Assembly: GCA_031272985.1 (NCBI GenBank)
Contig: JAISSU010000020.1
Span: forward strand, 1 to 55,084
Origin: Lachnospiraceae bacterium
GTDB lineage: Bacteria; Bacillota; Clostridia; Lachnospirales; Lachnospiraceae
Direction of reading: 5' to 3'
Length of the DNA stretch: 55,084 nucleotides
Of the stretch, positions 26,908-36,378 are shown piece by piece. The position numbers and the translations under genes are program-made. The notes below the pieces were generated by a model. The model did no database searches. It saw only the letters and a list, made by a program, of their open reading frames with translations, and had not been told where the DNA came from. Each line of letters begins with the position of its first letter. The stretch's first letter is position 1.

Positions 26908-27426
26908 TCAATTAACGATCTTCACAATGACACTGATTACGAATAGAATAATGAAAACAAGACAACCCAAGCAGGTCGCTCGGTTATTCTTTGTATTGGT
27001 CGTATTTCCCTTATTTTGAGCCTGAGGGTATTTCGGGTAAACGCTCTTTGTGCCTGCAGCGGGTGTGCCTGCATTTCCGTAAACGGATGTATTGTATGTC
27101 GCTGCCGTATTCTTCTGAGCCGTCGAATTAGTATTGTACTTAAAGGTGCTCTGCGGCGCTTTATAAGTCGTCTGCGGTGCGGCAGGCTGGGTATATTTAG
27201 GATAATTAGCTTTTAGTGTGGCATTGCCAGAGGATAATGTACCGTCTCCGTCCGTATACGCACTCGTTTTACCATGCCCGATGTAGCCCGCATGGGACTT
27301 TTCATGACTTTTGGCCTGCTCTGAAGCGAGATCGAAAATATCCTTTTCCCGCTTAAGAGGGAAACCGCACTCACGGCAAACCTTTGCTCCAAAGGAATTT
27401 TTAGCCCCGCATAATGTACATTCCAT
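26908..27426 (-). CDS. Zinc-ribbon protein with C-terminal membrane anchor
   Basis: 172 residues from the ATG at 27426 (AAGGAG 8 nt upstream; the open frame upstream crosses the inverted repeat at 27446-27502 and is not used). The N-terminus MECTLCGAKNSFGAKVCREC has two CxxC pairs, a zinc ribbon. A long low-complexity middle follows, rich in Thr, Asn, Gln, Tyr and Pro (about 65-140). The end is a hydrophobic segment (LGCLVFIILFVISVIVKIVN) that would make it a tail-anchored protein with the ribbon inside the cell. Such zinc-ribbon membrane proteins are common in Clostridia and have no assigned function. Confidence 0.75.
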   Translation of the reverse strand: MECTLCGAKNSFGAKVCRECGFPLKREKDIFDLASEQAKSHEKSHAGYIGHGKTSAYTDGDGTLSSGNATLKANYPKYTQPAAPQTTYKAPQSTFKYNTNSTAQKNTAATYNTSVYGNAGTPAAGTKSVYPKYPQAQNKGNTTNTKNNRATCLGCLVFIILFVISVIVKIVN

Positions 27427-27445
27427 TTTATGTCTCCTTGCCATT

Positions 27446-27502
27446 TTGCAAAAGTGCCGGATTAAGGGCAGTCTCAAAAAACAGCCCAACTGACTTTTGC
27501 AA
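27446..27502 (-). repeat. 10-bp inverted repeat with inner GGGC/GCCC stem in front of the zinc-ribbon gene
   Basis: TTGCAAAAGT (27446-27455) pairs perfectly with ACTTTTGCAA (27493-27502). Inside, GGGC (27466-27469) pairs with GCCC (27484-27487). The whole lies between the small membrane protein gene and the AAGGAG of the zinc-ribbon gene, on its leader RNA. It could be a leader switch, a processing site or a short dispersed element. Confidence 0.55.
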
Positions 27503-27520
27503 TCTATTTAATAGACGAAA

Positions 27521-27727
27521 CTACTTACGTTCTTTGAAATAAACGTATAATCCGTAAGCGACTCGCGCTAATATCAGCAGAAATACTACCCAACCGATAA
27601 ATTCCATCAATTTTGATAAGGCGCTGCGCTTTTTAATAACAGTAGCCCCGTCACCGGCACTCGCGGCCGTTTCAATATCGTCAATTAATCCTATAATCTG
27701 CTCTTTAATTTGGTCTTTATTACTCAT
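27521..27727 (-). CDS. Small membrane protein, function unknown
   Basis: 68 residues, ATG with AGGAGGG upstream. A helical N-terminal half (QIKEQIIGLIDDIETAASAG) is followed by one membrane helix (about 43-62, IGWVVFLLILARVAYGLY) and a basic end. No known domain is recognised. It lies between the PII-like gene (85 nt) and the zinc-ribbon gene (94 nt). Confidence 0.65.
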   Translation of the reverse strand: MSNKDQIKEQIIGLIDDIETAASAGDGATVIKKRSALSKLMEFIGWVVFLLILARVAYGLYVYFKERK

Positions 27728-27812
27728 GATGCCCTCCTATGGCAATCCCTCTTTTGCCTACACGATAAATATACCCTAATTCGACCGGTATGTAAATAAG
27801 TAACTTTCGGGT

Positions 27813-28508
27813 TTAATCGACTTCATCATCATCTTCCAGAGTCCACAAACCCGCCACACAGCTGATAGGTACCGAAAAAACTATTGAGCGAGCCTTGCTC
27901 GCATTGCCCGCTTCTTCAATAATCGCTTGCATTATTTTATTGCGGCAGCGGCTGCGACAGGCAATCAACAACATTTCTTTTTCATCGGAAATCGAGATTC
28001 CGAAAAATTTCTGTGCTTTTTCGGAGCCAATGCCGCGTGCATGAAGAATAGTGCCGCCGGTCGCCCCGCCTTTTTCGCGGGCGGCGTCCATCACCATTCC
28101 ACTGTACCCCTCATTGGTAATTACGACAATTAATTCAAACGCGGCATCTGTTGACATAGAATATTCCTTCCTTTCGATAGCCTTATCATCTGCTAAGTGA
28201 TGCGAGGTCGCACTTCCCCCGATACTGGATAGGGGAATCGCAAAAACCACACTTGTCCCCGGGCTCGCTATTCCGAGCTTTCTGGTAATATCCCGCATAA
28301 CATGGCGGATTTTATCGTGACCGGCCACGGATATCAGAACGCTTTTTCGTGATTCTTCCAGCGAAAACATATCCAGCATTTCCCGTGTAGCCGTGCCTTT
28401 TCCATGTGCGGCGAGTGTCAGCGGCAGAGCGTGCTCCTGAAAAAGCTGCACAAAATCCTCAGCCGCGCTTCTGTCCGTTATGACAATTAGCATTTCTACG
28501 TTTAACAT
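27813..28508 (-). CDS. Protein with two tandem PII-like domains, partner of the DUF1538 transporter
   Basis: 231 residues, ATG with CGGAGG 4-5 nt upstream. The protein is an internal duplication: VEMLIVITDRS (about 4-14) matches FELIVVITNEG (about 124-134); AHGKGTATREM matches HARGIGSEKAQ; and GTSVVFAIPLSSIGG matches ARSIVFSVPISCVAG. The second half resembles PII (GlnB/GlnK-like) proteins. A short polar linker (about 108-122) joins the two. PII-like proteins sense nucleotides or metabolites and bind membrane transporters; DUF1538 genes are often next to them. The gene follows the DUF1538 gene by 18 nt, so this protein probably gates that transporter. Ligand unknown. Confidence 0.82.
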   Translation of the reverse strand: MLNVEMLIVITDRSAAEDFVQLFQEHALPLTLAAHGKGTATREMLDMFSLEESRKSVLISVAGHDKIRHVMRDITRKLGIASPGTSVVFAIPLSSIGGSATSHHLADDKAIERKEYSMSTDAAFELIVVITNEGYSGMVMDAAREKGGATGGTILHARGIGSEKAQKFFGISISDEKEMLLIACRSRCRNKIMQAIIEEAGNASKARSIVFSVPISCVAGLWTLEDDDEVD

Positions 28509-28526
28509 AAATCCTCCGGATAACTA

Positions 28527-30056
28527 TTATTCTATAATACCACTATCGCCCTCATCGGTAAATTGTGTTTCTTCGGTTTCTTCAGATGGCTTCAGGCGAA
28601 TCTTGTAGAAGAATCCCATAATCTGAATCGTAATCAAAGGCGTCATCGCCACCATTGCGACAATGCCGAAGGCATCCGTAATCGTACGTCCGTCCAAGCA
28701 ACTGCAAATGCCTATCGCAAAAGGCAGAAGAAATGTGGCAGTCATAGGGCCCGAGGCGACACCGCCCGAGTCAAATGCGATTGCGGTGAATATCTTTGGA
28801 ACAAAAAAGGCTAATAGTAATGCAATTCCGTAGCCGGGAATCAAAAACCACATCACCGAAATCCCCGTAAGCAATCTTATCATAGACAGTCCAAGGGAAA
28901 TACACATGCCTATTGAGAGACTGATACGCATGGCCTTTGCGGGTATTACGCCTGAAGAAATCTCCTCAACCTGACGATTTAATACATGAACGGCCGGCTC
29001 TGCCGCCACAATAAAATAGCCGATCAGCATGGCAATCGGTATGATAATCCAATTATATGGAAGCTCGGCCAATATCCCGCCTAAGGCGTGACCCGCGGGC
29101 ATAAAACCAACATTTACGCCCGTAAGAAAGAGCACAAGTCCGACAAACGTATAGAAAATTCCTATTATTGTCTTCCAGAAAGCTTTACGCTTCATTCGAA
29201 AAGCAAAGAGCTGGAATAAAACAAAAGAAGCAAACACAGGAGCTAACGCCAGTGCCACATCTTCTATATAGAAAGCAAAACCGATTTCTTTATTAATGAA
29301 TTGTCCCCAAAGTTCTACCGAATTCGATGTCTGACCGGGTAACAATGCCGCGTAATCGGCGCTTTCCGGATGGTATAAAAGTCCGAGAATCATAACCGTG
29401 AGAATAGGCCCGACTGATGAAAGCGCGACCAGACCAAAACTGTCGTCACTGGCGTGTTTATCGCTTCGAATAGCAGAAACACCAAGACCAAGCGACATGA
29501 TAAAGGGTACGGTCATAGGTCCTGTCGTTACACCGCCCGCATCAAAAGCTATTGCTAAGAATTCGTGCGGAACAAAAGCAGCCAACCCAAAAACCACAAT
29601 ATAGCAAACGAGTAAAATCCACGATATCGGAATCGAAAAAAGCATACGCAAAAGAGCGGTCACTAAAAAGAGTCCGACCCCGACCGCAACAGAAACTACC
29701 AGTACCGCATTCGGAACGCTCGGTATTTGATTCGCGAGGACCTGTAAATCCGGCTCAGACAAAGTAATAAAAAATCCAATCAAGAACGAGACAAGAACAA
29801 CAATCCATAGCTTCCTCGAGCGCGTAATGAAGGTACCTATGCGCTCTCCAATCGGCGTCATGGCAGTCTGGACTCCCAGATTAAAAAAGCTCATTCCCAG
29901 AATCAAAAGAGCTGCGCCTGTCAAAAAAGCACCGAATACGCTGTTAGAAAGCGGTGCAATCGAAAAACAAAGTGCAATTATTATAAGTACAATCGGACCA
30001 ACCGATTTGGCGGATTCCAGAAGGTGTTCGCTTAAGATTGTCTTTAAACGCCTCAA
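28527..30056 (-). CDS. Fused double DUF1538 membrane protein
   Basis: 509 residues from a TTG with GGAGGGAG 7 nt upstream. About twelve to fourteen hydrophobic segments, arranged as two similar halves. Each half carries a near-identical loop: FDAGGVTTGPMTVPF (about 170-185) and FDSGGVASGPMTATF (about 430-445), the DUF1538 (PF07556) hallmark. In many bacteria two separate DUF1538 genes lie side by side; here they are one chain. The C-terminus is acidic (EETEETQFTDEGDSG) and may meet the PII-like partner. Transported substrate not known. Confidence 0.88.
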   Translation of the reverse strand: MRRLKTILSEHLLESAKSVGPIVLIIIALCFSIAPLSNSVFGAFLTGAALLILGMSFFNLGVQTAMTPIGERIGTFITRSRKLWIVVLVSFLIGFFITLSEPDLQVLANQIPSVPNAVLVVSVAVGVGLFLVTALLRMLFSIPISWILLVCYIVVFGLAAFVPHEFLAIAFDAGGVTTGPMTVPFIMSLGLGVSAIRSDKHASDDSFGLVALSSVGPILTVMILGLLYHPESADYAALLPGQTSNSVELWGQFINKEIGFAFYIEDVALALAPVFASFVLFQLFAFRMKRKAFWKTIIGIFYTFVGLVLFLTGVNVGFMPAGHALGGILAELPYNWIIIPIAMLIGYFIVAAEPAVHVLNRQVEEISSGVIPAKAMRISLSIGMCISLGLSMIRLLTGISVMWFLIPGYGIALLLAFFVPKIFTAIAFDSGGVASGPMTATFLLPFAIGICSCLDGRTITDAFGIVAMVAMTPLITIQIMGFFYKIRLKPSEETEETQFTDEGDSGIIE

Positions 30057-30211
30057 ATCAGGACTCCCTCCGATACTTTTCGCATGGTATACCTGCTCTC
30101 TTTAAAGATTTATATTTTTATCATAACATTTACCGACAAAAATTTCTATTCTGAATAAATTTAAAATGTATTAATAGTGTTCATATAATTAAGTGATTTG
30201 CAAGGTTTTGA

Positions 30212-30240
30212 TTGAACAGTGCGGACAATATGTGTATAAT
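30212..30240 (+). promoter_or_regulatory. Promoter of the acyltransferase gene
   Basis: TTGAAC (30212-30217), a 17-bp spacer and TATAAT (30235-30240). The expected start near 30247 leaves a leader of about 40 nt. It points away from the DUF1538 gene. Confidence 0.8.
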
Positions 30241-30285
30241 AAGTTTTACAAAATCTTTTTGCGGGAAATTATTTAGGGGGAAGTT

Positions 30286-32229
30286 TTGGCAAAAAGCACC
30301 ATACCAACGAAGAAAGAGATACAGGGTCTCAATGAGGTACGCGCATTCGGACTCATTCTGGTGTTGATCTATCATTTATTTGGGGAGCTGCTTCCGGGTG
30401 GTTTTATGGGGGTCGACGTGTTTTTTGTGTTCTCAGGTTATCTGATTACTTCCCACCTGATAAATGAATACCGCGATCACGGTAAGATACAATTATTGCA
30501 ATTTTATAAAAGGCGTTTACTGCGGCTTTACCCGGCGATGATCTGTGTGGTTTTGGTGACACTCAGCCTTTCTCTTTTGCTCGCTTCCGATTTCAGAGCA
30601 GGAATAAGAATACAGTCTTTAGCCGCCCTTGGATGGTTTACGAATTTCTATGAAATAATCGTCGGCGGCTCATACGAAAATGCTTTGCTCCCGCACCTTT
30701 TTGTGCATACATGGACATTAGCGTTGGAGATGCATTTTTATCTGATTTGGGGATTCATTCTATCATTGGCACTAAAAGCCAAAAAGACCGACGGACACAC
30801 TTTAGCGAAATATCCTATAAACGGTCCCAGAAAAATCGTTCTGGCGGTTTCTATTATCCTCGGGGTGGGGACATTCGCGACGATGCAATACTTAAGTTTT
30901 GGAGCAACAGACCCGTCTTATGCTTATTATGCGACATATTCGCATTTTTATCCATTAATGGTGGGTGCAATAGTCGCGTTATTCTTCGGTCATGAGCTGC
31001 CTGTAAAACTCAAACTTTCACTGGCGGCAGGACGAGGCAAACGGGGGCAACAAAAGCTGTGGCTTTACATTTTATGCAATTATACAAGCAACGCAATACT
31101 TATAGCTTTTTGCCTCATACTTATTGCATGCCTTTCGTTTTTCCTGAATTTTAATTCGGCATGGACCTACCGAATCGGGATACTGCTCACATCACTTGCT
31201 ACCGCCTTTGCGATAGTGCTAATCAGATTCCGTCAGGAAGGCAAGACATTAAAGAAAGTCAAGCTTCTTGACTATTTAGGAATTCGCTCCTATGGAATAT
31301 ATCTCTACCACTGGATATTCTGGGTTGTTTGCTCGAGACTCCTTTCCGTAAACGCTACGCTCGCGGGAATCGTGGCGCTCTTACTTTCTATTGCGACATC
31401 AGAGCTTTCCTACAGGTTCGTGGAGAGCAGGTTCAGGCACGGTCTAAAGAGAGCTCCCAAAGAAATGACGAAAGACGAAATCCAAAAACTAACGAATCCC
31501 AAGAATAAAAGATCGCATATAGGATCTGCCGGTGTATTTAAACAAGTAGCATCGGTTGCAATATTATTTGCAGTTTTTATCTTGCCGACATATTCATTTT
31601 TCTCAGCCCCCGCAAAGTCTTCCATGGAAATGGATTTTGAAAGAGAGGCACTATATCAGGAAATAAGCAAGATGCGCGACACACTATTGGAGAAATCCGG
31701 ACATGTTTCAGCATCGGCTAATACTTATGGCACTACTGTTGAAGAAATTTCATCAAAAGTTACGCTTATCGGAGATTCCGTGGCTCTCGGTGCCAGAAGC
31801 GCTATACTGGAGCAACTCCCCAATGCAGCTGTGGACGTGGCAAAGTCGCGCTCCATGCAAAACGGGTATGAAATGCTACAAAGCATGCAAACTGACGGAA
31901 GCGTTCGAGATATAGTGGTGCTCGCTTTGGAAACCAATCTTCATCAATACAGTGATTTTTATGTTGAAGCATGCATAAGATTATTAGGTGACAACCATAA
32001 AATAGTTCTTGTTACCGGCTACGGAAGCAGTGAAACTCAGACTCATTCGATTTTCGCAAGGTCAATGTCCACTCTTTATTCCAATGTTTATATTGCCGAT
32101 TGGGCAAAAACTGCAGACGAACACAAAGATCTTTTGGGTGCGGATAACACACATTTGGGAACTGCTGAAGGGAAGGTTTTGTATGCATCTACTATAAAGG
32201 ACGCAATTATGAAGGCGGTAGGGCTGTAA
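30286..32229 (+). CDS. OafA/OatA-type O-acyltransferase with SGNH domain
   Basis: 647 residues from a TTG (AGGGGGAAG just upstream). Acyltransferase_3 membrane domain (about 10-385) with the early RAFGLILVLIYHLFG and GVDVFFVFSGYLIT signatures, about ten hydrophobic segments and RRLLRLYPAM. A linker with one more helix (about 420-440) leads to an extracellular SGNH domain: LIGDSVALG (about 494-502, catalytic Ser) and LGADNTHLG (about 617-625, Asp and His). This layout is that of OatA-like enzymes that bring acetyl groups across the membrane onto peptidoglycan or surface glycans. The gene stands alone behind its own promoter, with no glycan cluster beside it. Confidence 0.92.
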   Translation: MAKSTIPTKKEIQGLNEVRAFGLILVLIYHLFGELLPGGFMGVDVFFVFSGYLITSHLINEYRDHGKIQLLQFYKRRLLRLYPAMICVVLVTLSLSLLLASDFRAGIRIQSLAALGWFTNFYEIIVGGSYENALLPHLFVHTWTLALEMHFYLIWGFILSLALKAKKTDGHTLAKYPINGPRKIVLAVSIILGVGTFATMQYLSFGATDPSYAYYATYSHFYPLMVGAIVALFFGHELPVKLKLSLAAGRGKRGQQKLWLYILCNYTSNAILIAFCLILIACLSFFLNFNSAWTYRIGILLTSLATAFAIVLIRFRQEGKTLKKVKLLDYLGIRSYGIYLYHWIFWVVCSRLLSVNATLAGIVALLLSIATSELSYRFVESRFRHGLKRAPKEMTKDEIQKLTNPKNKRSHIGSAGVFKQVASVAILFAVFILPTYSFFSAPAKSSMEMDFEREALYQEISKMRDTLLEKSGHVSASANTYGTTVEEISSKVTLIGDSVALGARSAILEQLPNAAVDVAKSRSMQNGYEMLQSMQTDGSVRDIVVLALETNLHQYSDFYVEACIRLLGDNHKIVLVTGYGSSETQTHSIFARSMSTLYSNVYIADWAKTADEHKDLLGADNTHLGTAEGKVLYASTIKDAIMKAVGL

Positions 32230-32291
32230 TTCGTCTGCGACGTATTGTTTATACATATCTATAATATTTTTCGGATTCTAAATTTCTTAAT

Positions 32292-33122
32292 TTACTGAGC
32301 GCCCGTGGTTTGATCATTGCCTGAGGTATCAGTACCGGCGGCATCTGTACCTGTTGGATTACCGGTGGCATCTGTACCTGTCGCGTTACTTTCGGCTTCT
32401 ACCTTAGCTGCCTGCGCGGACGCCGTCTGCAGCGACATAATATCAGCCCAAAGCGCGGGTCTGACTCCGCAATTATACACAGTATCTCCATTTGCGTTAG
32501 CTCCGAAAGAATAAACAGCCCCATCATACAAAACTATTGCGATAAACTTTCCTTCGACACCCGGTGAACGAAGCCACCATTTCATAGCCAGCCCGTCCAT
32601 GGTTGCCTTGCGCTCTTCATTAGTAATAAATAAATCTCTTGCTTCGTCGGTGCTTAAAAGAAATATTTTATCTTTGGTATTATTTCCGCCGCTGACACCA
32701 TAATCGGGGTTATTTGACTGGACTATTTCAGTTTCAAAAATAGCGAGCCTCTGAAGTTCATTAAATGAAGACGCGAGAAAATCATTATTCAGCCAATTTC
32801 TGATCTCACTGTCTTCCCACGTAATATCGGCATTTTTGTTGTTAAAATTAACCTGTGCGAGGACGTGCTCCGAGATAATCAGCGCTCGGGAATTTTCCAT
32901 CTTAAGCACCTTCCATGTAATGGGCACACCATTATAAGTACCGAAAGTCACTGTATCTCCGACCTCAATTGTAATCGAATTTGGATCTACCGCATCCGGA
33001 AGAGTCACATCATTACCGTACACTGAGCCACAAGAGGTAATTAACAGGACAAAAATGAAGGTTACGCATACGAAGCGCAGCCTCATAATGAATTTAATAA
33101 TTAGGCAATGAGAATTAACCAT
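32292..33122 (-). CDS. Lipoprotein with DUF6273 domain
   Basis: 276 residues from the ATG at 33122, which has AGAGGGG about 9 nt upstream; an inner ATG at 33086 lacks a site. The signal peptide ends in LLITSCGS, a lipobox with the acylated Cys near residue 31. The domain that follows (about 50-235) shows the DUF6273 pattern: ITWKVLKMENSRALIIS, TWEDSEIRNWLNNDF, KIFLLSTDEA, WWLRSPG and GVRPALWADI. Such domains are common in secreted proteins of gut Clostridia and have no firm function. The C-terminus is a Gly/Thr/Asp-rich repeat (GNPTGTDAAGTDTSGN). Confidence 0.82.
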   Translation of the reverse strand: MVNSHCLIIKFIMRLRFVCVTFIFVLLITSCGSVYGNDVTLPDAVDPNSITIEVGDTVTFGTYNGVPITWKVLKMENSRALIISEHVLAQVNFNNKNADITWEDSEIRNWLNNDFLASSFNELQRLAIFETEIVQSNNPDYGVSGGNNTKDKIFLLSTDEARDLFITNEERKATMDGLAMKWWLRSPGVEGKFIAIVLYDGAVYSFGANANGDTVYNCGVRPALWADIMSLQTASAQAAKVEAESNATGTDATGNPTGTDAAGTDTSGNDQTTGAQ

Positions 33123-33254
33123 TAATGCTATCCCCTCTCGTTTTTATTTTAATATGGAGAGTAGAACATGGCAAGAAGAATTTTATAAAAAAACCTTGCA
33201 AAGAGCATTAATTGCGGGGACTGAATGCAGAAGACAGCCCCCTCTTCGTTTGCC

Positions 33255-34460
33255 TTAAACAAAATCTGACATAACTACATTTGCGAGGTCAAGCCCACGC
33301 TTAGTTAGCCTGATTCTTGCGTGCGCAATTTCAAGGAGCCCGTTTTTTATATTTTTTTCGACAGCCTCGGGGTAAGCCTCTTGTATTGAGGTATTAAATT
33401 TATATTTGAATTCGTCTAGCGAGACGCCCTTTAGCATTCGAAGCCCCAGGAACATGGTCTCTGACATTTCATCTTCAAGGGACAGGCTTTCTGTTTCTCC
33501 CACCTTTTCGTGAGGGTCGCTATTAATTTGCTCACTGTTTTTATATCTGCAACCTTTAATCAGTGAAGCAGCACCGACTCCAAATCCCAAGTATTGGATT
33601 CGTTCCCAATAGCCGATATTATGACGGCAGGCAAAGCCACATTTTGCGAAATTTGAGATTTCGTAATGCTCAAAGCCATTTTCAAGTAATACCCGCGTAG
33701 CCTCATGCATCATATCCCGTTCGGCATTCTCATCGGGGAGTTCATCCCAAAGTGTCCCTTTCTGCTTAGTATTATCACATCCTGCGGTAGCACTTTGCGG
33801 ACCATAAATCCTGTAAAACGGCGTCCCTTCTTCAATAATCAGGCTGTAAACCGATATGTGTTCCGGATTATAGGAAATGCCTTCGCTTAGCGTTTTTTTC
33901 AGAGATTGCATAGTCTGTGCCGGAATTCCGATCATCATGTCCACATTGATGTTATCAAATCCCGCTATTCGCGCCATTTCAAAAGCCGCTCTAAAATCCT
34001 CATACGTATGAATCCGCCCAAGAAGCTTTAATTCATTATCATTGGCTGACTGCAAACCGATACTCAGTCGATTAATGCCCAGATTTCGCCATGTCTTTAG
34101 CTTCTTTTCATCGAAGGTTTTGGGGTTTGCCTCTATTGTAATCTCAGGACTTTCTACGAAACAAAAAGTATCACGAAGCGCCATGAATATTTCTGTAATC
34201 TGATCAGGTTCCAATAACGACGGCGTCCCCCCGCCGATAAAAACCGTGCTCACAACGTATTCAAGAGCAAGGTCTTTCTTTGCTCGGATATCCTCGCACA
34301 GACGGATAACATAATCGCGCCTTTCCTTTTGCGTAGAAGGATACGACAAAAAATCACAGTACAGACATTTCCTGACACAGAACGGTATGTGAATATAGAT
34401 TTCGAGTTGTGGTAAATTGTTCATTTTGTCACGGGCCTTTAGGTCACGGACTATAGTCAC
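33255..34460 (-). CDS. hemW: Radical SAM heme chaperone HemW (coproporphyrinogen III oxidase-like)
   Basis: 401 residues from a GTG that shares bases with the stop codon of lepA (GTGA), so translation is coupled; an inner ATG at 34424 is also possible. The iron-sulfur motif is [10 protein letters not shown] (CxxxCxxC, about residues 28-35) after [15 protein letters not shown] and the SAM-binding segment TIEANPKTF follow. The C-terminal part (about 300-400) is the HemN_C-like domain. HemW proteins bind heme and deliver it to respiratory enzymes; they are not true CPO enzymes. The lepA-hemW pair is conserved in Firmicutes. Confidence 0.95.
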   Translation of the reverse strand: MTIVRDLKARDKMNNLPQLEIYIHIPFCVRKCLYCDFLSYPSTQKERRDYVIRLCEDIRAKKDLALEYVVSTVFIGGGTPSLLEPDQITEIFMALRDTFCFVESPEITIEANPKTFDEKKLKTWRNLGINRLSIGLQSANDNELKLLGRIHTYEDFRAAFEMARIAGFDNINVDMMIGIPAQTMQSLKKTLSEGISYNPEHISVYSLIIEEGTPFYRIYGPQSATAGCDNTKQKGTLWDELPDENAERDMMHEATRVLLENGFEHYEISNFAKCGFACRHNIGYWERIQYLGFGVGAASLIKGCRYKNSEQINSDPHEKVGETESLSLEDEMSETMFLGLRMLKGVSLDEFKYKFNTSIQEAYPEAVEKNIKNGLLEIAHARIRLTKRGLDLANVVMSDFV

Positions 34461-36271
34461 CGGTCATCCAGTTTCAGGACGCTCATGAAGGCTTTTTGGG
34501 GGACATCGACATTCCCGACCTGGCGCATCCGCTTTTTCCCTTCTTTTTGTTTTTCAAGCAACTTCTTTTTACGCGTGATATCACCGCCATAACATTTCGC
34601 AAGGACATCTTTCCTTAGTGCCTTCACTGTCTCGCGGGCGATGATTTTGCTTCCAATGGCTGCCTGAATCGGTATTTCGAATAATTGCCTCGGGATCTCC
34701 TCTTTTAGTTTTTCGCACATCTTACGCCCGCGCTCATATGCCGTCGACGAATGTACGATAAAGGATAGTGCATCCACTTCTTCTTTATTAATCAATATAT
34801 CAAGCTTTACGAGGTCGCTCTTTTCATATCCTGCGAGCTCATAATCAAAGGATGCATAGCCTCTCGAACGTGACTTAAGCGCATCAAAGAAGTCATAAAT
34901 AATTTCGTTTAAAGGCAAATGATAACGAAGCAAAGCACGCGTTTCTTCCAAGTATTCCATTCCGTCATAAACTCCGCGCCTCTCCTGACATAAATCCATT
35001 ATCTGACCAATGAATTCAGAGGTCACCATGATTTCAGCCTTTACTACAGGTTCTTCCATGTATTCTATCTCAGAAGGGTCGGGAAGATTCGTAGGATTAG
35101 TCAGTTCCTCTACTGTCCCATTAGTACGATGTATCAGGTAAATAACCGAGGGTGCAGTGGTGACTAAATCCAGATTGTATTCTCGTTCCAATCTTTCCTG
35201 AATAATTTCCAAATGCAAAAGTCCCAAAAAGCCACATCGGAATCCGAATCCAAGCGCTACCGAAGTCTCGGGCTCGAATTTAAGCGAAGCATCATTAAGC
35301 TGCAACTTTTCCAAAGCGTCGCGTAAATCAGGATATTTCGCCCCGTCTGAAGGGTACATACCGCAATAAACCATTGATTGTACCTTTTTATATCCCGGAA
35401 GCGGTTCCTTACAGGGACGCTGCGAATCAGTTATCGTATCACCCACGCGGGTGTCTTTTACATTTTTAAGGCTCGCGGTGATGTAACCCACCATACCGGC
35501 TGATAGCTCGTCCGAAGGGATAAATTGACCCGCCCCGAAATATCCCACCTCGACGACCTCGGCGGTTTTCCCAGTCGCCATCATAAGAATGGGCGTACCG
35601 CGTTTCACCTTTCCTTCCATGACCCTGCAAAAGACAATTACTCCTTTATAGGAATCATAAAGTGAATCAAAAATCAAAGCCTGAAGCGGAGCGCCCGGAT
35701 CACCTTTCGGTGGCGGAATCTTTGAAATCAATTGCTCCAATACCTCATCGACGTTCTCTCCTGTCTTTGCTGAAATACGCGGAGCATCCTGCGCCTCAAT
35801 TCCGATAATATCTTCGATTTCAGCCGCCACCCTATCAGGCTCGGCACTCGGAAGGTCGACCTTATTAATGACGGGCATTACATCCAGATTATGGTCCAAA
35901 GCCAAATAAACATTAGCAAGCGTCTGCGCTTCCACTCCTTGGGCTGCGTCCACAACGAGAATCGCCCCATCACAGGCAGCGAGACTCCTGGAAACCTCAT
36001 AATTAAAATCAACATGCCCCGGTGTATCAATAAGATTCAGAACATATTCCTCGCCATTTTTTGCCTTATATATGGTACGGACAGCCTGGGCTTTAATAGT
36101 AATGCCTCGCTCCCGTTCGAGATCCATATTGTCCAAAACCTGCGCCTGCATCTCGCGGCTCGTTAAAAGCCCCGTCATCTCGATGATACGATCGGCGAGG
36201 GTGGATTTTCCATGGTCAATATGGGCGATAATACAAAAATTTCGGATATGATCTTGTAAAATGTCGGTCAA
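34457..36271 (-). CDS. lepA: Elongation factor 4 (LepA), back-translocating GTPase
   Basis: 604 residues from a TTG with AGAGG 8 nt upstream. G domain: [13 protein letters not shown] (P-loop, about 16-28), [10 protein letters not shown] (switch I), DTPGHVDF (G3) and NKVDLP (G4). Domain II, III and V resemble EF-G, and the LepA-specific C-terminal domain closes the protein ([20 protein letters not shown], then the basic [20 protein letters not shown] and [16 protein letters not shown]). Length is standard (about 600). It overlaps hemW by 4 nt. Confidence 0.98.
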   Translation of the reverse strand: MTDILQDHIRNFCIIAHIDHGKSTLADRIIEMTGLLTSREMQAQVLDNMDLERERGITIKAQAVRTIYKAKNGEEYVLNLIDTPGHVDFNYEVSRSLAACDGAILVVDAAQGVEAQTLANVYLALDHNLDVMPVINKVDLPSAEPDRVAAEIEDIIGIEAQDAPRISAKTGENVDEVLEQLISKIPPPKGDPGAPLQALIFDSLYDSYKGVIVFCRVMEGKVKRGTPILMMATGKTAEVVEVGYFGAGQFIPSDELSAGMVGYITASLKNVKDTRVGDTITDSQRPCKEPLPGYKKVQSMVYCGMYPSDGAKYPDLRDALEKLQLNDASLKFEPETSVALGFGFRCGFLGLLHLEIIQERLEREYNLDLVTTAPSVIYLIHRTNGTVEELTNPTNLPDPSEIEYMEEPVVKAEIMVTSEFIGQIMDLCQERRGVYDGMEYLEETRALLRYHLPLNEIIYDFFDALKSRSRGYASFDYELAGYEKSDLVKLDILINKEEVDALSFIVHSSTAYERGRKMCEKLKEEIPRQLFEIPIQAAIGSKIIARETVKALRKDVLAKCYGGDITRKKKLLEKQKEGKKRMRQVGNVDVPQKAFMSVLKLDDR

Positions 36272-36299
36272 TTTGTTTACCTCTTATAATATAATTTCA

Positions 36300-36373
36300 A
36301 CGGGCGGGCAACCCCCGCCCCTACAGCGTGTTTTTCATCGGTCTGAGACGGGCGGGCAACCCCCCGCCCCTAC
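36300..36373. repeat. Pair of REP-like GC-rich palindromes
   Basis: Copy 1 at 36300-36324 and copy 2 at 36348-36373 are the same 25-mer starting ACGGGCGGGCAACCCCC, copy 2 having one extra C. Each forms a hairpin GGGCGGG/CCCGCCC. They lie between holA and lepA, ending 6 nt before the holA stop codon region. Similar GC-rich palindromes occur as dispersed intergenic repeats in many genomes. Confidence 0.8.
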
Positions 36374-36378
36374 GGCAA

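Noticed and set aside
33187..33241. Hairpin GGGGACTG/CAGCCCC followed by a T-run after hemW
   Set aside because: The stem has a bulge and the T-run lies over 20 nt away, so it does not fit a standard terminator.
36300..36373. Possible CRISPR start
   Set aside because: Only two copies, each palindromic and GC-rich, with no further repeats; a REP-like pair explains it better.
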